From: Lachnospiraceae bacterium
GTDB taxonomy: Bacteria > Bacillota > Clostridia > Lachnospirales > Lachnospiraceae
NCBI GenBank assembly: GCA_009774245.1
Contig: VSNM01000070.1
Span: 1-27,519, forward strand
Reading direction: 5' to 3'
Length of the DNA: 27,519 nucleotides
Made by a program: the position numbers and the translations under genes. Position 1 is the stretch's first letter. Each line of letters starts with the position of its first letter. The notes under the pieces were generated by a model that ran no database searches, was not told the origin of the DNA, and was given only the letters and a program-made list of their open reading frames with translations. This document shows positions 16,008-24,063 of the stretch, in pieces.

Positions 16008-18548
16008 TTGAAAAAGAAACCAAATGTAGGAAAACTGCTGTCTGCAGCGCTCGTTTTGGCACTGGCAGCGGGAGGCTGTGGGACAACAGCCCGGAATGAG
16101 TCTCCTGGCAGTTCTGCCGGGGATACAATGACAGATACAGCAGGCGGGGAAGTCAAAAATGAATGTGCCGACGGGCATGAATTTGGAGGTTGGACAGTGG
16201 AAACAGAAGCAACAGAAAATGCAGAAGGATTGGAAAAACAGGTATGCGGCCGCTGCGGCGCGGAAAATACCAGATCTATTCCGGCAAAAAGCAAAGGCAT
16301 ACAGGAATATAAGCTTGTCTGGGAAGACGAGTTTGAGGGCGACGCGCTGAATATGGACGACTGGAATTTTGAGTACCATGAGCCGGGCTGGGTTAATGCC
16401 GAGCTGCAGGAGTATGTGGATTCCGAGAAGAATACCTACGTGAAGGACGGAAAACTTTATATCCAGGCGCTCAAGGAGATTATTGACGGCAAGCCGTATT
16501 ACACATCAGGCAGAATCAACACGCAGGGGAAACATGATTTTCAGTACGGAAGGTTTGAGGCGAGGGCAAAAGTGCCAAGCGGAAAAGGTTTTTTGCCTGC
16601 ATTCTGGATGATGCCGACCGAAGAGAGTTATTATGGGCAGTGGCCGAAGTGCGGTGAGATAGACATCATGGAGGTGCACGGCAGTGAGCTGACTACGACA
16701 TACAGCACACTTCATTTCGGTGAACCGCATACGCAGGAGCAGTCCACCTACCAGATAGAGGCAGGAGAGAAAAATTTCGGTGAGGAGTTCCACGTATTTG
16801 CGTGTGAGTGGGATCCCGGTGAATTCCGGTTCTACGTTGACGGCAGGATGATAGGAAGCGTGAATGACTGGTTCACTAAGAAAGAGGGATTTGGCGAAGT
16901 CGCCTACCCTGCACCATACGATCAGCCGTTTTATATGATACTCAATCTCGCAGTCGGCGGCAGTTGGGTAGGATATCCCGATGATGACGACGTGTTTGAG
17001 GAGAACGCGCAGTTTGTCATTGACTATGTGCGGGTATATGAGAAGGACAGGTATGACACCAATGTCACAAAGCCGGTAAACGAAGTCAGTCTCAACGCTC
17101 CTGATGAGACAGGAAACTATGTTGTAAACGGCGACTTCTCAGAGGCGGAGGACATGACAAAAGAGGATTCACACTGGCGACTGCTATTGGCGGAAGGCGG
17201 AAAGAGCGAGACCGAGATATCTGACAATGCGCTGCATATCATGTCTGAGAGTGCGGGCACAGTGAATTACAGCGTGCAGATTGTCCAGGCAGGTATGCCT
17301 ATGGAGAAGGGTGCGAAGTATAAGCTTACATATGATGCCTATGCAGACGAGGCGCGTACCATGATTACAAACGTGACGGCGCCGGACAAGGGATATATCC
17401 GTTACCTGGAGGACACGACGGTGGAGCTGACGACAGCAAAGCAGTCTTATGAGCATCTGTTTGACATGACTGGGGACAGCGACGCAAATGGAAGAATTGA
17501 GTTTAACCTTGGAAACCAGGGCTCGATAGCAGACGTCCATGTCAGCAATGTCCGTCTGGAAAAGGCAGGCGAGGCGGCAAAGCAGGAAAAGACTGTACTG
17601 CCCGATGGCAATTACGTATATAATGGAGAGTTCAGCGAGGGAAATGAGCCGGACAGGAGGCGGCTTGCCTATTGGGACTGGGATACCACGCAGTGTGCGG
17701 AAGCCACAGTTGCCGTAACGGACAACAAAGAGCGAGAACTTATGGTGACAGTGCCGGAGACAGAGCCTTTGGAGTCATCTTTGAATAAGGTTGTCGTAAG
17801 CCAGAAACCGGTCGCAATTGCAGGCGGAAAGAAATTTATCTTGAGCTTTGATGCTTATGCGGATAAAACAGGGGAAATAAAGACCACTATTGCCGGACAG
17901 ACATTTGACAGCGAACTGACGACAGGCAGGACAGCGTTCAAGTATGAATTTGAGACACCGGAGTCTTTAAAGGATGCGGAGCTTTGTTTCCTGTTTGGAA
18001 ATGCAGGCACATACTACATAGATAACGTGTGCATTCGTGAGGACAGTATTCTCGTAAACGGCGATTTTTCAAGCGGCATGACAGGGTATGAGGTCTATAT
18101 TCACGACGCGGCGAAGGTTGCAGGCCATATCGTGGACACTCTGAATGAGGACAACGCTTTTGCGGTGGATATCGCGGATACAGGTTCGGAAGGCTGGCAT
18201 ATCCAGTTAAAACAGAATGACATCAAGCTTGAGAAAGGCAAATGGTATCGGCTTGCATTTGATGCCAAATCAACAAAGGATAGGACGATCATGTACGCGC
18301 TGCAAAAGGACGGCTCGAAACACAAGGATGCGAATGGCGCCGAAGACTGGACGGCATACTCCGGTGAGCATATGGCGGAACTGACAAAAGATTACCAGAA
18401 CTTTGCCATCGTGTTTGAGATGAATTCCGACACAGATGAAGGCACAATCTTAAGCATCTCTATGGGCGCGGTCGGCGGACAGCAGATATCCGACAGGCAC
18501 AGCGTAGTGATTGACAACATCACATTGGAAGAGATACAACCGCAGTAG
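16008..18548 (+). CDS. GH16 beta-1,3-glucanase (laminarinase-like) lipoprotein with three CBM-like modules
   Basis: The gene starts at TTG, 8 bases after AAGGAG. The 846-residue protein has a lipoprotein signal with C24 (AAGGC), then a short cysteine motif domain (about 53-93, C...GHEFGGWTVETEAT...C..C), the GH16 catalytic domain (about 100-346), and three jelly-roll-like modules each beginning NG(D/E)FS (about 370-520, 537-677 and 681-845) that resemble CBM4/9. The catalytic motif GEIDIMEVHG gives nucleophile E217 and acid/base E222; the extra residue in E-x-D-x-x-E is typical of laminarinases. It should cut beta-1,3- or mixed-linkage glucan at the cell surface. It follows the chemoreceptor gene by 47 bases without a terminator, so the two are probably co-transcribed. 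Linkage specificity is inferred. Confidence 0.93.
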   Translation: MKKKPNVGKLLSAALVLALAAGGCGTTARNESPGSSAGDTMTDTAGGEVKNECADGHEFGGWTVETEATENAEGLEKQVCGRCGAENTRSIPAKSKGIQEYKLVWEDEFEGDALNMDDWNFEYHEPGWVNAELQEYVDSEKNTYVKDGKLYIQALKEIIDGKPYYTSGRINTQGKHDFQYGRFEARAKVPSGKGFLPAFWMMPTEESYYGQWPKCGEIDIMEVHGSELTTTYSTLHFGEPHTQEQSTYQIEAGEKNFGEEFHVFACEWDPGEFRFYVDGRMIGSVNDWFTKKEGFGEVAYPAPYDQPFYMILNLAVGGSWVGYPDDDDVFEENAQFVIDYVRVYEKDRYDTNVTKPVNEVSLNAPDETGNYVVNGDFSEAEDMTKEDSHWRLLLAEGGKSETEISDNALHIMSESAGTVNYSVQIVQAGMPMEKGAKYKLTYDAYADEARTMITNVTAPDKGYIRYLEDTTVELTTAKQSYEHLFDMTGDSDANGRIEFNLGNQGSIADVHVSNVRLEKAGEAAKQEKTVLPDGNYVYNGEFSEGNEPDRRRLAYWDWDTTQCAEATVAVTDNKERELMVTVPETEPLESSLNKVVVSQKPVAIAGGKKFILSFDAYADKTGEIKTTIAGQTFDSELTTGRTAFKYEFETPESLKDAELCFLFGNAGTYYIDNVCIREDSILVNGDFSSGMTGYEVYIHDAAKVAGHIVDTLNEDNAFAVDIADTGSEGWHIQLKQNDIKLEKGKWYRLAFDAKSTKDRTIMYALQKDGSKHKDANGAEDWTAYSGEHMAELTKDYQNFAIVFEMNSDTDEGTILSISMGAVGGQQISDRHSVVIDNITLEEIQPQ
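17121..17561 (+). repeat. CBM-coding segment in the GH16 gene
   Basis: This segment encodes residues 372-518 of the glucanase and is the partner of 13864-14319 in the chemoreceptor gene. The shared order is NGDF, a tryptophan about 15 residues on, YSVQ-x-VQ, DAYADEARTM, RYL-x-DT, LTT-x-KQ, DANGR and EFNLG. Confidence 0.85.
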
Positions 18549-18552
18549 TACA

Positions 18553-18589
18553 CGAGAAGGGCAGATGAACATTTCCCTGCTCGGTTTTT
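18553..18589 (+). terminator. Weak terminator or attenuator after the glucanase gene
   Basis: An interrupted stem (CGAG-a-AGGG with CCCT-g-CTCG, 13-base loop) runs into GTTTTTC. It lies in the 66-base gap before the sugar-GGDEF gene. The stem is short and has a mismatch, so partial read-through is likely. Confidence 0.5.
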
Positions 18590-18614
18590 CAAAATATGGA
18601 GGGTGGGGATAGAT

Positions 18615-20480
18615 ATGCTGAACGGTTATAAAATCATAGCATTGTGTCTGTCGGCAATTCAGGATGCTTCAAGTATCAGCTTTATCACAGAGCTTAATGA
18701 TAAGCTCAGCAAGCATGGGTACAGGATATTTATTTATCATATGAGTACGGATATGGCATGGAGCGACGACATGAAGGATTCGGAGACACTGGTTTTTGAC
18801 CTGATAGACTATTTCGTCGTTGACACTGTCATCATTATGGATGAGAAGATAAAAAGCCGGACAGTGACAGAGCACATTATCAGCAATGCGAAGGCGGCAG
18901 GAGTTCCGGTAATCGTGGTTGACGGACAGTGCGACGGCTGCGCCAGTGTGCGGTTTGACTACAGAACAGGGTTTGAGGCGATCGTCAGGCACGTGATGGA
19001 AGAGCATAAACCCAGGAAGCTGCATTTTATGGCGGGAAGCCGCGGCAACCTGTTTTCCGAGGAACGGCTTGAGATATTTGCCATGATTTTGAAAGAATAT
19101 GGGATTGCGTTTGACAGGGAGAGCATGGTAAGTTACGGTGATTTCTGGGCGCGTCCAACCATCAAGGCAGCCCAGCGTATCATTGACAGCGGGGATATGC
19201 CGCAGGCAATTATCTGCGCCAATGACATTATGGCAATTAATGTCGTCGCGCTTCTCAAAAAAAATGGTTATCGTGTGCCGGAGGATGTCATCGTAACAGG
19301 TTTTGACGGAATCGAGGAAACCCATCTGACGGAGCCGCGAATCACGACAAGCTTCTGTGATTTCGAGGAGCTTGCGGGTACGGTGGCTGATCTGATTCAG
19401 AAAGGCGTATGGGAGGGGGATTATTATGCGCTTCCGCGGCTGATGGTTTCTGAGTCCTGTGGCTGCAAATATAATTCAAGGATTGACATACTGGAAAGCT
19501 TCAGTCAGTTAAACAGCCGATTTTACAGGTATCAGGACGATAACCATGTGCTGATGCAGATTGCTGAGGACATGCAGGGATGCAGGCGTATTGAGGAAGT
19601 TCCGGCGATGATGGGGCACCGTGTCATGAACCATATGTGCTGTTTCCTGAACCAGTGGTGTACAGATGATTCCGTTGATCCGATGATGACTCACCAGGAC
19701 GGTTTTGACGATGAGATGTATATCCTGTATAACGCGGAGGCGGCAAAGCCGTTTGTCCCGATGAAGTTTGCGCGCAGGGACATCATCCCAAATCTTGATG
19801 CGCTTCTGGAACGGACACACCCGCTGGTTTTTATGGAGATTGATTTTATGAATGTGACTTTTGGGTACGTCTGTTTTTGCTACAAAAGCTGTGACAATAC
19901 GGATTACACCAAGATTCCGCAGATTGTGTCGGCTGTCGATATGGGTATTGGCGGACTGCTGAACAAACGCTACCAGCACTACCTGACAAGTCAGATTGAG
20001 CATATTTACATTCATGATTCGCTGACCGGGTTGTACAACCGCCTTGGTTTTAACAGCGAGTTTGAGAAAATGACAAAGCGCGTGAGGAAAAAGAAGGGCA
20101 TTGTCACAGTCGTGCTGGCAGATTTGGACGGACTCAAGGGCATCAACGACAATTATGGACACGCGGCAGGGGACAATGCGATTCATACCGTGGCACAGGC
20201 GTTGAAAAACAGCTGCCCGGAGGAGGCGCTGTGCGTTAGGTTTGGCGGTGACGAGATGTTTGCCATCATGGAAGGTAACTATGACATTGGGCTGATTCGG
20301 AAAAGGATGCAAAACTGGCTCGAAGACTACAATGGCAGGGCAGGTAATCCTTACACCGTCTCCGCAAGCCTTGGCATTCTCATCACAAACGAGACGGAAG
20401 AGCTGGAATTTGAGGATCTGCTCAAAAGGGCTGATGAACTGATGTACCAGGAGAAACACAGAAAGAGAAAACAGTTTTAA
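18615..20480 (+). CDS. LacI-type sugar-binding domain fused to a GGDEF domain
   Basis: I chose the ATG at 18615 (621 aa) after GGAGGGTGGGG. Residues 1-285 match the ligand-binding half of LacI/GalR repressors (AIICANDIMAINVVALLKKNGYRVPEDV, then VTGFDGIEET) but there is no DNA-binding helix-turn-helix, signal peptide or membrane segment, so it is a cytosolic sugar sensor. Residues about 290-455 are an unassigned linker domain. Residues about 460-621 form a GGDEF domain with DSLTGLYNR, the metal-binding ADLDGLKGINDNYGH, and the signature GGDEM at 544-548, where methionine replaces the usual phenylalanine. No RxxD inhibitory site precedes it. I infer a diguanylate cyclase, or a degenerate c-di-GMP protein, tuned by a sugar imported by this locus. 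Confidence 0.87.
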   Translation: MLNGYKIIALCLSAIQDASSISFITELNDKLSKHGYRIFIYHMSTDMAWSDDMKDSETLVFDLIDYFVVDTVIIMDEKIKSRTVTEHIISNAKAAGVPVIVVDGQCDGCASVRFDYRTGFEAIVRHVMEEHKPRKLHFMAGSRGNLFSEERLEIFAMILKEYGIAFDRESMVSYGDFWARPTIKAAQRIIDSGDMPQAIICANDIMAINVVALLKKNGYRVPEDVIVTGFDGIEETHLTEPRITTSFCDFEELAGTVADLIQKGVWEGDYYALPRLMVSESCGCKYNSRIDILESFSQLNSRFYRYQDDNHVLMQIAEDMQGCRRIEEVPAMMGHRVMNHMCCFLNQWCTDDSVDPMMTHQDGFDDEMYILYNAEAAKPFVPMKFARRDIIPNLDALLERTHPLVFMEIDFMNVTFGYVCFCYKSCDNTDYTKIPQIVSAVDMGIGGLLNKRYQHYLTSQIEHIYIHDSLTGLYNRLGFNSEFEKMTKRVRKKKGIVTVVLADLDGLKGINDNYGHAAGDNAIHTVAQALKNSCPEEALCVRFGGDEMFAIMEGNYDIGLIRKRMQNWLEDYNGRAGNPYTVSASLGILITNETEELEFEDLLKRADELMYQEKHRKRKQF

Positions 20481-20517
20481 TAGCCGGAACACCTGCTGAT
20501 GTCTTTTGGAAAATATC

Positions 20518-20547
20518 TTTACAGGAGTCTGCAGTATCGGATATACT
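20518..20547 (+). promoter_or_regulatory. Candidate promoter of the AAA-ATPase/nuclease gene
   Basis: TTTACA (20518-20523) and TATACT (20542-20547) are separated by 18 bases, a good vegetative promoter match. The -10 lies inside the leader repeat shared with 2181-2227, so the start of transcription would be about 40 bases before the ATG. Confidence 0.6.
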
Positions 20548-20585
20548 AAAGTCAGTGAACTGTTAAGAGCAAGCAGAACGAGGGG
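20538..20585 (+). repeat. Leader-like repeat, copy B
   Basis: This is the functional-looking partner of copy A at 2181-2227. It includes the -10 box, the GAACTGTTAAGAGCAAGCAG block and the GAGGGG ribosome binding site of the gene starting at 20592. Conservation of non-coding leader sequence between distant copies suggests a regulatory RNA or a shared mobile cassette. Confidence 0.7.
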
Positions 20586-20591
20586 AGCTGT

Positions 20592-22337
20592 ATGGAGATG
20601 AAACCATTGCCGGTGGGCGTTGATAATTTTGAACATTTAGTAACGAGAGGCTATTATTTTATTGACAAGACAGAGTTCATAAAAGAGCTCCTGGATAAAA
20701 AGGGAAATGTTATTTTGTTCACGCGTCCGCGACGGTTTGGAAAGACGCTGAATATGAGTATGCTCCAGTATTTTTTTGAGGATATGCGTACGGATGACGG
20801 CAGCAAGAAGGATAATGCATATCTGTTTGAACATATGAACATCATGGAAGCGGGGGAAGATTACCTTGCGCACATGGGGAGCTATCCGGTGATCAGCTTG
20901 ACGTTAAAGGACGCGAAACAGCCGGATTTTGGACTTGCGTATGAGGCGATAAAGCAGCAGATTGCGGATGAGTATGCACGGCATCAGTATATTCTGCAGG
21001 ACGAGCGGCTTTCTGCGGAGAAAGACCGATATATGAGTATCAGGATGCGCGAGGCGGACAGGTCTGATTACAATAGCTCCATTCAGTTTTTGTCACAGTG
21101 TCTTGAAATATACTATGGCAAAAAAACAATCATTCTGATAGACGAATACGATGTGCCACTTGAAAACGCGTTTACACAGAACTTTTATAACGAAATGATA
21201 AGCTTTATTCGCTCTTTATTTGAGTCGGCTTTTAAAACAAACAGTAGTTTGGAGTTCGCAGTGATAACAGGCTGTCTGCGGATTTCAAGGGAAAGTATCT
21301 TCACTGGATTAAATAACCTGAAAGTCATTTCCATTCTGGACGAAAAATATGCGGAATATTTTGGATTCACGCCAGAGGAGGTGCGTAAATTATGTGATTA
21401 TTACGGACTGCCCCACAAATACGATACCATTCAGGAATGGTACAACGGCTACATTTTTGGAAATACCAACGTATACAATCCGTGGAGCGTGATACAATTC
21501 ATTGACGACTTACGGGAAAATGAGGACTGGTTCCCGCGGTCATACTGGGCAAACACGTCCTCCAATACCGTTGTGCGAAAACTGATCGACATGGCAGACG
21601 ACAGCGTAAAAAGTGAGCTGGAAAACCTGATTGACGGCGGAAATGTCGAGAAGCCCGTCCATGAGGACATCACTTACGGAGAAGTGTACGAGAACATGGA
21701 TAATCTGTGGAATTTCATGTTTTTTACCGGATATTTCAAGAAAGTGGGCGAGCGCATGGGTGAGGACGACATGCGGTATCTGACGCTTGCGATACCAAAC
21801 CGGGAGGTGCGTTACATTTTTCGTGAAAAGATCATGGCATGGTTTAACCAGAAAATGAAAGAACGTGACCTTACCCGGCTGCATACCGCCTTTGTCAGTA
21901 AGGATACGCAGACGTTGCAGGAGGAGTTGACAGATATCTTATATGAGACAATCAGCTCCTTTGACGAGAGTGAAAATTATTATCACGGACTGGTGGCCGG
22001 GCTGCTGTCGGGCATGAAAGGCTACCGCACGAAATCCAACCGCGAGACGGGCAAGGGCAGATGCGACCTCTTTGTAAAACCTGTGTCGCGTCGCAAAGAG
22101 GCGTTTATCGTGGAGTTTAAGACCACGAAGAAGATCAGGGAGCTTGAGAAAAAGGCGGAGGAGGCCTTACAGCAGATCGACGACAAAAAGTATGTCCTGG
22201 AGCTCGAGGACGACGGCTATGACATTGCAAGCAGCTATGGGATCTCATTCTGCGGAAAGGACTGCTGCGTCATGGTTCGGGAAACGAAAAAACTGCAATA
22301 TCCCGCGGTGCAGAGCCGCAAATGCTATGAAGTATAA
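20592..22337 (+). CDS. AAA-ATPase-like protein with C-terminal PD-(D/E)XK nuclease domain
   Basis: The 581-residue protein matches the family that joins an AAA-ATPase-like domain (Pfam AAA-ATPase_like, PF09820) to a PD-(D/E)XK domain (DUF1703, PF08011). The opening LPVGVDNFEHLVTRGYYFID is diagnostic. The P-loop is the variant RPRRFGKT (45-52), Walker B is IILIDEYD (180-187), and the nuclease core shows D492 in GRCDLF and E508-F-K510 in VEFK. No membrane segment is present. These genes are numerous in gut Bacteroidota and Firmicutes; their role is not settled, with mobile-element or defence functions suggested. It has its own promoter and a strong terminator, so it is an independent unit inserted between two c-di-GMP genes. 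Confidence 0.92.
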   Translation: MEMKPLPVGVDNFEHLVTRGYYFIDKTEFIKELLDKKGNVILFTRPRRFGKTLNMSMLQYFFEDMRTDDGSKKDNAYLFEHMNIMEAGEDYLAHMGSYPVISLTLKDAKQPDFGLAYEAIKQQIADEYARHQYILQDERLSAEKDRYMSIRMREADRSDYNSSIQFLSQCLEIYYGKKTIILIDEYDVPLENAFTQNFYNEMISFIRSLFESAFKTNSSLEFAVITGCLRISRESIFTGLNNLKVISILDEKYAEYFGFTPEEVRKLCDYYGLPHKYDTIQEWYNGYIFGNTNVYNPWSVIQFIDDLRENEDWFPRSYWANTSSNTVVRKLIDMADDSVKSELENLIDGGNVEKPVHEDITYGEVYENMDNLWNFMFFTGYFKKVGERMGEDDMRYLTLAIPNREVRYIFREKIMAWFNQKMKERDLTRLHTAFVSKDTQTLQEELTDILYETISSFDESENYYHGLVAGLLSGMKGYRTKSNRETGKGRCDLFVKPVSRRKEAFIVEFKTTKKIRELEKKAEEALQQIDDKKYVLELEDDGYDIASSYGISFCGKDCCVMVRETKKLQYPAVQSRKCYEV

Positions 22338-22370
22338 ATGGTATACGGCTTATGCCGAAATGAATAAAAG

Positions 22371-22413
22371 GTTTTCTCTGTCTGTTGCCATGCGGATAGA
22401 GAAAGCTTTTTTT
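22371..22413 (+). terminator. Rho-independent terminator
   Basis: A stem of about 11-13 bp including wobble pairs (GTTTTCTCTGTCT with GGATAGAGAAAGC) is followed directly by seven T residues. It ends the AAA-ATPase/nuclease gene. A smaller CGGC-TTAT-GCCG hairpin precedes it. Confidence 0.85.
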
Positions 22414-22452
22414 GTACTCAGTTTGACAAATTGTGCTGAAAAAAACGTAAGC

Positions 22453-22493
22453 TGTACCAAAATGCACAAATTGGTTTGATTGTTTGGTACAAT
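22453..22493 (+). promoter_or_regulatory. Extended -10 promoter overlapped by an inverted repeat
   Basis: TG-G-TACAAT (22485-22493) is a good extended -10, about 50 bases before the ATG of the GGDEF gene. The right arm of a perfect 9-bp inverted repeat (TGTACCAAA at 22453-22461, TTTGGTACA at 22483-22491) overlaps it. An internal CAAATTGGTTTG adds further TTTG boxes. The layout suggests a repressor operator, but no regulator can be named. Confidence 0.5.
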
Positions 22494-22541
22494 AAAAACT
22501 GAGGCGGGAAAGTTTAATCGGCTGCTGCGAGGGGGATATAT

Positions 22542-23639
22542 ATGTACACAACGATTCAGTCAGAAAAGACAGACAATGAACAACAACTAATTGAACTTGA
22601 AAAAATGAAAACAAATCTGGAACACCAGCTGCGGGAGATGGAACAGACTGTCGAAAAACAGCAGGAAATGATTGCCATGGCAAGGTGTGATCCTCTCACG
22701 GGACTCAGAAACCGTCAGGGAATCCCTGAGCTGGTCAATGCCAGCCTGCGGACGCAATGCGAAGGGAACTTTTTCATTATGGATATGGACAATTTCAAGA
22801 GTGTCAACGATACATATGGTCATATGGAGGGAGATCGTGTACTCGTCAAATTTGCCAAGGCACTGAAAGGAGCCGTGGAGCCAAAGGATATCATTGCAAG
22901 GCTCGGGGGAGACGAATTTGTCGTATTTTCCCCAGGGCATTTTGACAAATATGAAGTGAAGGCCAAAGCAAAGCGGCTTATCCGGCAGATCGAGCACAGT
23001 CTCGCCACACCGAAAAGACTGGTGCAGGTGACCGTATCCATTGGAATTTCCAGCGCGCCACATGACGGTATGACTTACGAGGCATTGTATGAAGCTGCGG
23101 ACAAAGCGCTGTACAGCGTAAAAAATGATGGGAAAAATGGATATTGCTTCTTCGATGAGCTGACCGAAACAATGCGTGTCCGCACTGTCCATTCCAGACC
23201 GAACAGCACTCTGACGGAAATAACGGGCAGGCTGAGTGAGAGGCATATGGAAGGCTCCCTTGAGGTATCGTACAGTCATTTTATGGGGATCTATCGTTTT
23301 ATGGAGAGAAACCTCATCCGCAGTCACAGGGAGGTACAGTGTGTCCTGTTCACACTGGCAGATTACACGGATGCGGATGAGCAGGTCATTCAGCAGCAGC
23401 TTGAGCAATTGCAGTATGCGATCGTATCTTCGCTGAGAAAAGGCGATGTGACAGCAAAGTACAGCGCTACACAGATACTGGTTCTGCTGATTGATGTCAA
23501 CAGGGAAAGCGCGGACATGGTGGTGAAAAGGATTCTCAGCAAACGCTGCCTGAATATGATAAATGTACTGTATGATATCCAGCAGCTTGACGCCGCTCCG
23601 CCGGAATGGCAAAGCGGCCAGACGGCTGGAGATTCATGA
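22542..23639 (+). CDS. Diguanylate cyclase with N-terminal coiled coil and degenerate second GGDEF-like domain
   Basis: Residues about 8-45 are a polar heptad-rich helix likely to dimerise. A complete GGDEF domain follows: DPLTGLRNRQG, the metal site IMDMDNFKSVNDTYGH, and signature RLGGDEFVVF. The inhibitory-site arginine is replaced (EPKD instead of R-x-x-D), so product inhibition may be lost. The C-terminal 150 residues (about 215-350) have a GGDEF-like fold pattern (VQCVLFTLADYTDAD..., then LRKGDVTAKYSATQILVLL) without the signature, and may be regulatory. There is no sensor, receiver or membrane domain, so it is cytosolic. It has its own promoter. Synthesis of c-di-GMP from GTP is expected. 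Confidence 0.9.
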   Translation: MYTTIQSEKTDNEQQLIELEKMKTNLEHQLREMEQTVEKQQEMIAMARCDPLTGLRNRQGIPELVNASLRTQCEGNFFIMDMDNFKSVNDTYGHMEGDRVLVKFAKALKGAVEPKDIIARLGGDEFVVFSPGHFDKYEVKAKAKRLIRQIEHSLATPKRLVQVTVSIGISSAPHDGMTYEALYEAADKALYSVKNDGKNGYCFFDELTETMRVRTVHSRPNSTLTEITGRLSERHMEGSLEVSYSHFMGIYRFMERNLIRSHREVQCVLFTLADYTDADEQVIQQQLEQLQYAIVSSLRKGDVTAKYSATQILVLLIDVNRESADMVVKRILSKRCLNMINVLYDIQQLDAAPPEWQSGQTAGDS

Positions 23640-23653
23640 CTGATATGGGGATG

Positions 23654-23684
23654 GAATTGACATTATTACGTTGTTGGTCAATTC
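23654..23684. other. Inverted repeat after the GGDEF gene
   Basis: GAATTGAC and GTCAATTC form a perfect 8-bp inverted repeat with a 15-base loop, 15 bases after the GGDEF stop codon. No T-run follows immediately, so it could be a weak terminator or an operator for the downstream cluster. A second small hairpin (ACATGC-ATG-GCATGT, 23750-23764) lies just before the next ribosome binding site. The rest of the 139-base gap is AT-rich. Confidence 0.5.
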
Positions 23685-23778
23685 TGTCCCTTGTTTAATC
23701 TGACTAAAAAATATAACATAAATATAAGGAACTATTAACAGTTTGCCGGACATGCATGGCATGTAAGGAGGAAGGAGA

Positions 23779-24063
23779 GTGCGGCAGGCGATGGAGATGT
23801 TTAATATAATATGCGGGGTATGTTCTGTTATCGGACTGTTGGTTTCCATATTTACGGCGGGCACCGTGGTGAAGATTTCAAAATCGTTTCATTGTGGAAA
23901 TGTGACAGACCAGTCAAATGTTACAAATAAGATCAAGGGTAGTACGATTAGCGGTCCATATAATGGGGGAAGCAGTATCCATGTAAACGAGAAAGGTAAT
24001 GGGGGTACATTTGGCGCTCCGGCGCAGCAGGAGGCAAAGAGGTATGAAGGAAATAGCGGTTAA
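23779..24063 (+). CDS. Small single-pass membrane protein with Gly-rich signalling-type motif
   Basis: The GTG start has AAGGAGG 7 bases upstream; an ATG at 23791 is an alternative. The 94-residue protein has one hydrophobic helix (about 7-31) and then a polar tail holding NKIKGSTISGPYNGG (50-64) followed by SSIHVN and GNGGTFG. The same pattern, NQIRGSEIGSYVGG...HIEN, opens the NTPase encoded two genes on. I recognise no family. A membrane helix plus a motif shared with a P-loop NTPase is the layout of membrane effectors paired with NLR-like proteins, but that is inference. Its 3' end overlaps the kinase gene by 20 bases in another frame, so translation of the two is likely coupled. Confidence 0.65.
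   Translation: MRQAMEMFNIICGVCSVIGLLVSIFTAGTVVKISKSFHCGNVTDQSNVTNKIKGSTISGPYNGGSSIHVNEKGNGGTFGAPAQQEAKRYEGNSG
24029..24034 (+). promoter_or_regulatory. Shine-Dalgarno that fixes the kinase start
   Basis: AGGAGG lies 9 bases before the ATG at 24044, inside the preceding gene. It argues for initiation at 24044 rather than at the in-frame ATG at 23999, which lacks such a site, and so for a kinase that begins at its beta-3 strand. Confidence 0.7.

Noticed and set aside
19509..20636. Long reverse-strand open frame (375 codons) opposite the sugar-GGDEF gene
   Set aside because: It is a shadow of recognised coding sequence, rich in His, Leu and Val as antisense frames usually are, and has no ribosome binding site or domain.
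22587..23612. Long reverse-strand open frame (341 codons) opposite the diguanylate cyclase
   Set aside because: Antisense to a complete GGDEF gene, with no recognisable motif.
23999..24043. Upstream ATG extension of the kinase (adds MGVHLALRRSRRQRG)
   Set aside because: No ribosome binding site at 23999, while a strong AGGAGG serves the ATG at 24044; kept only as part of the frameshift question.
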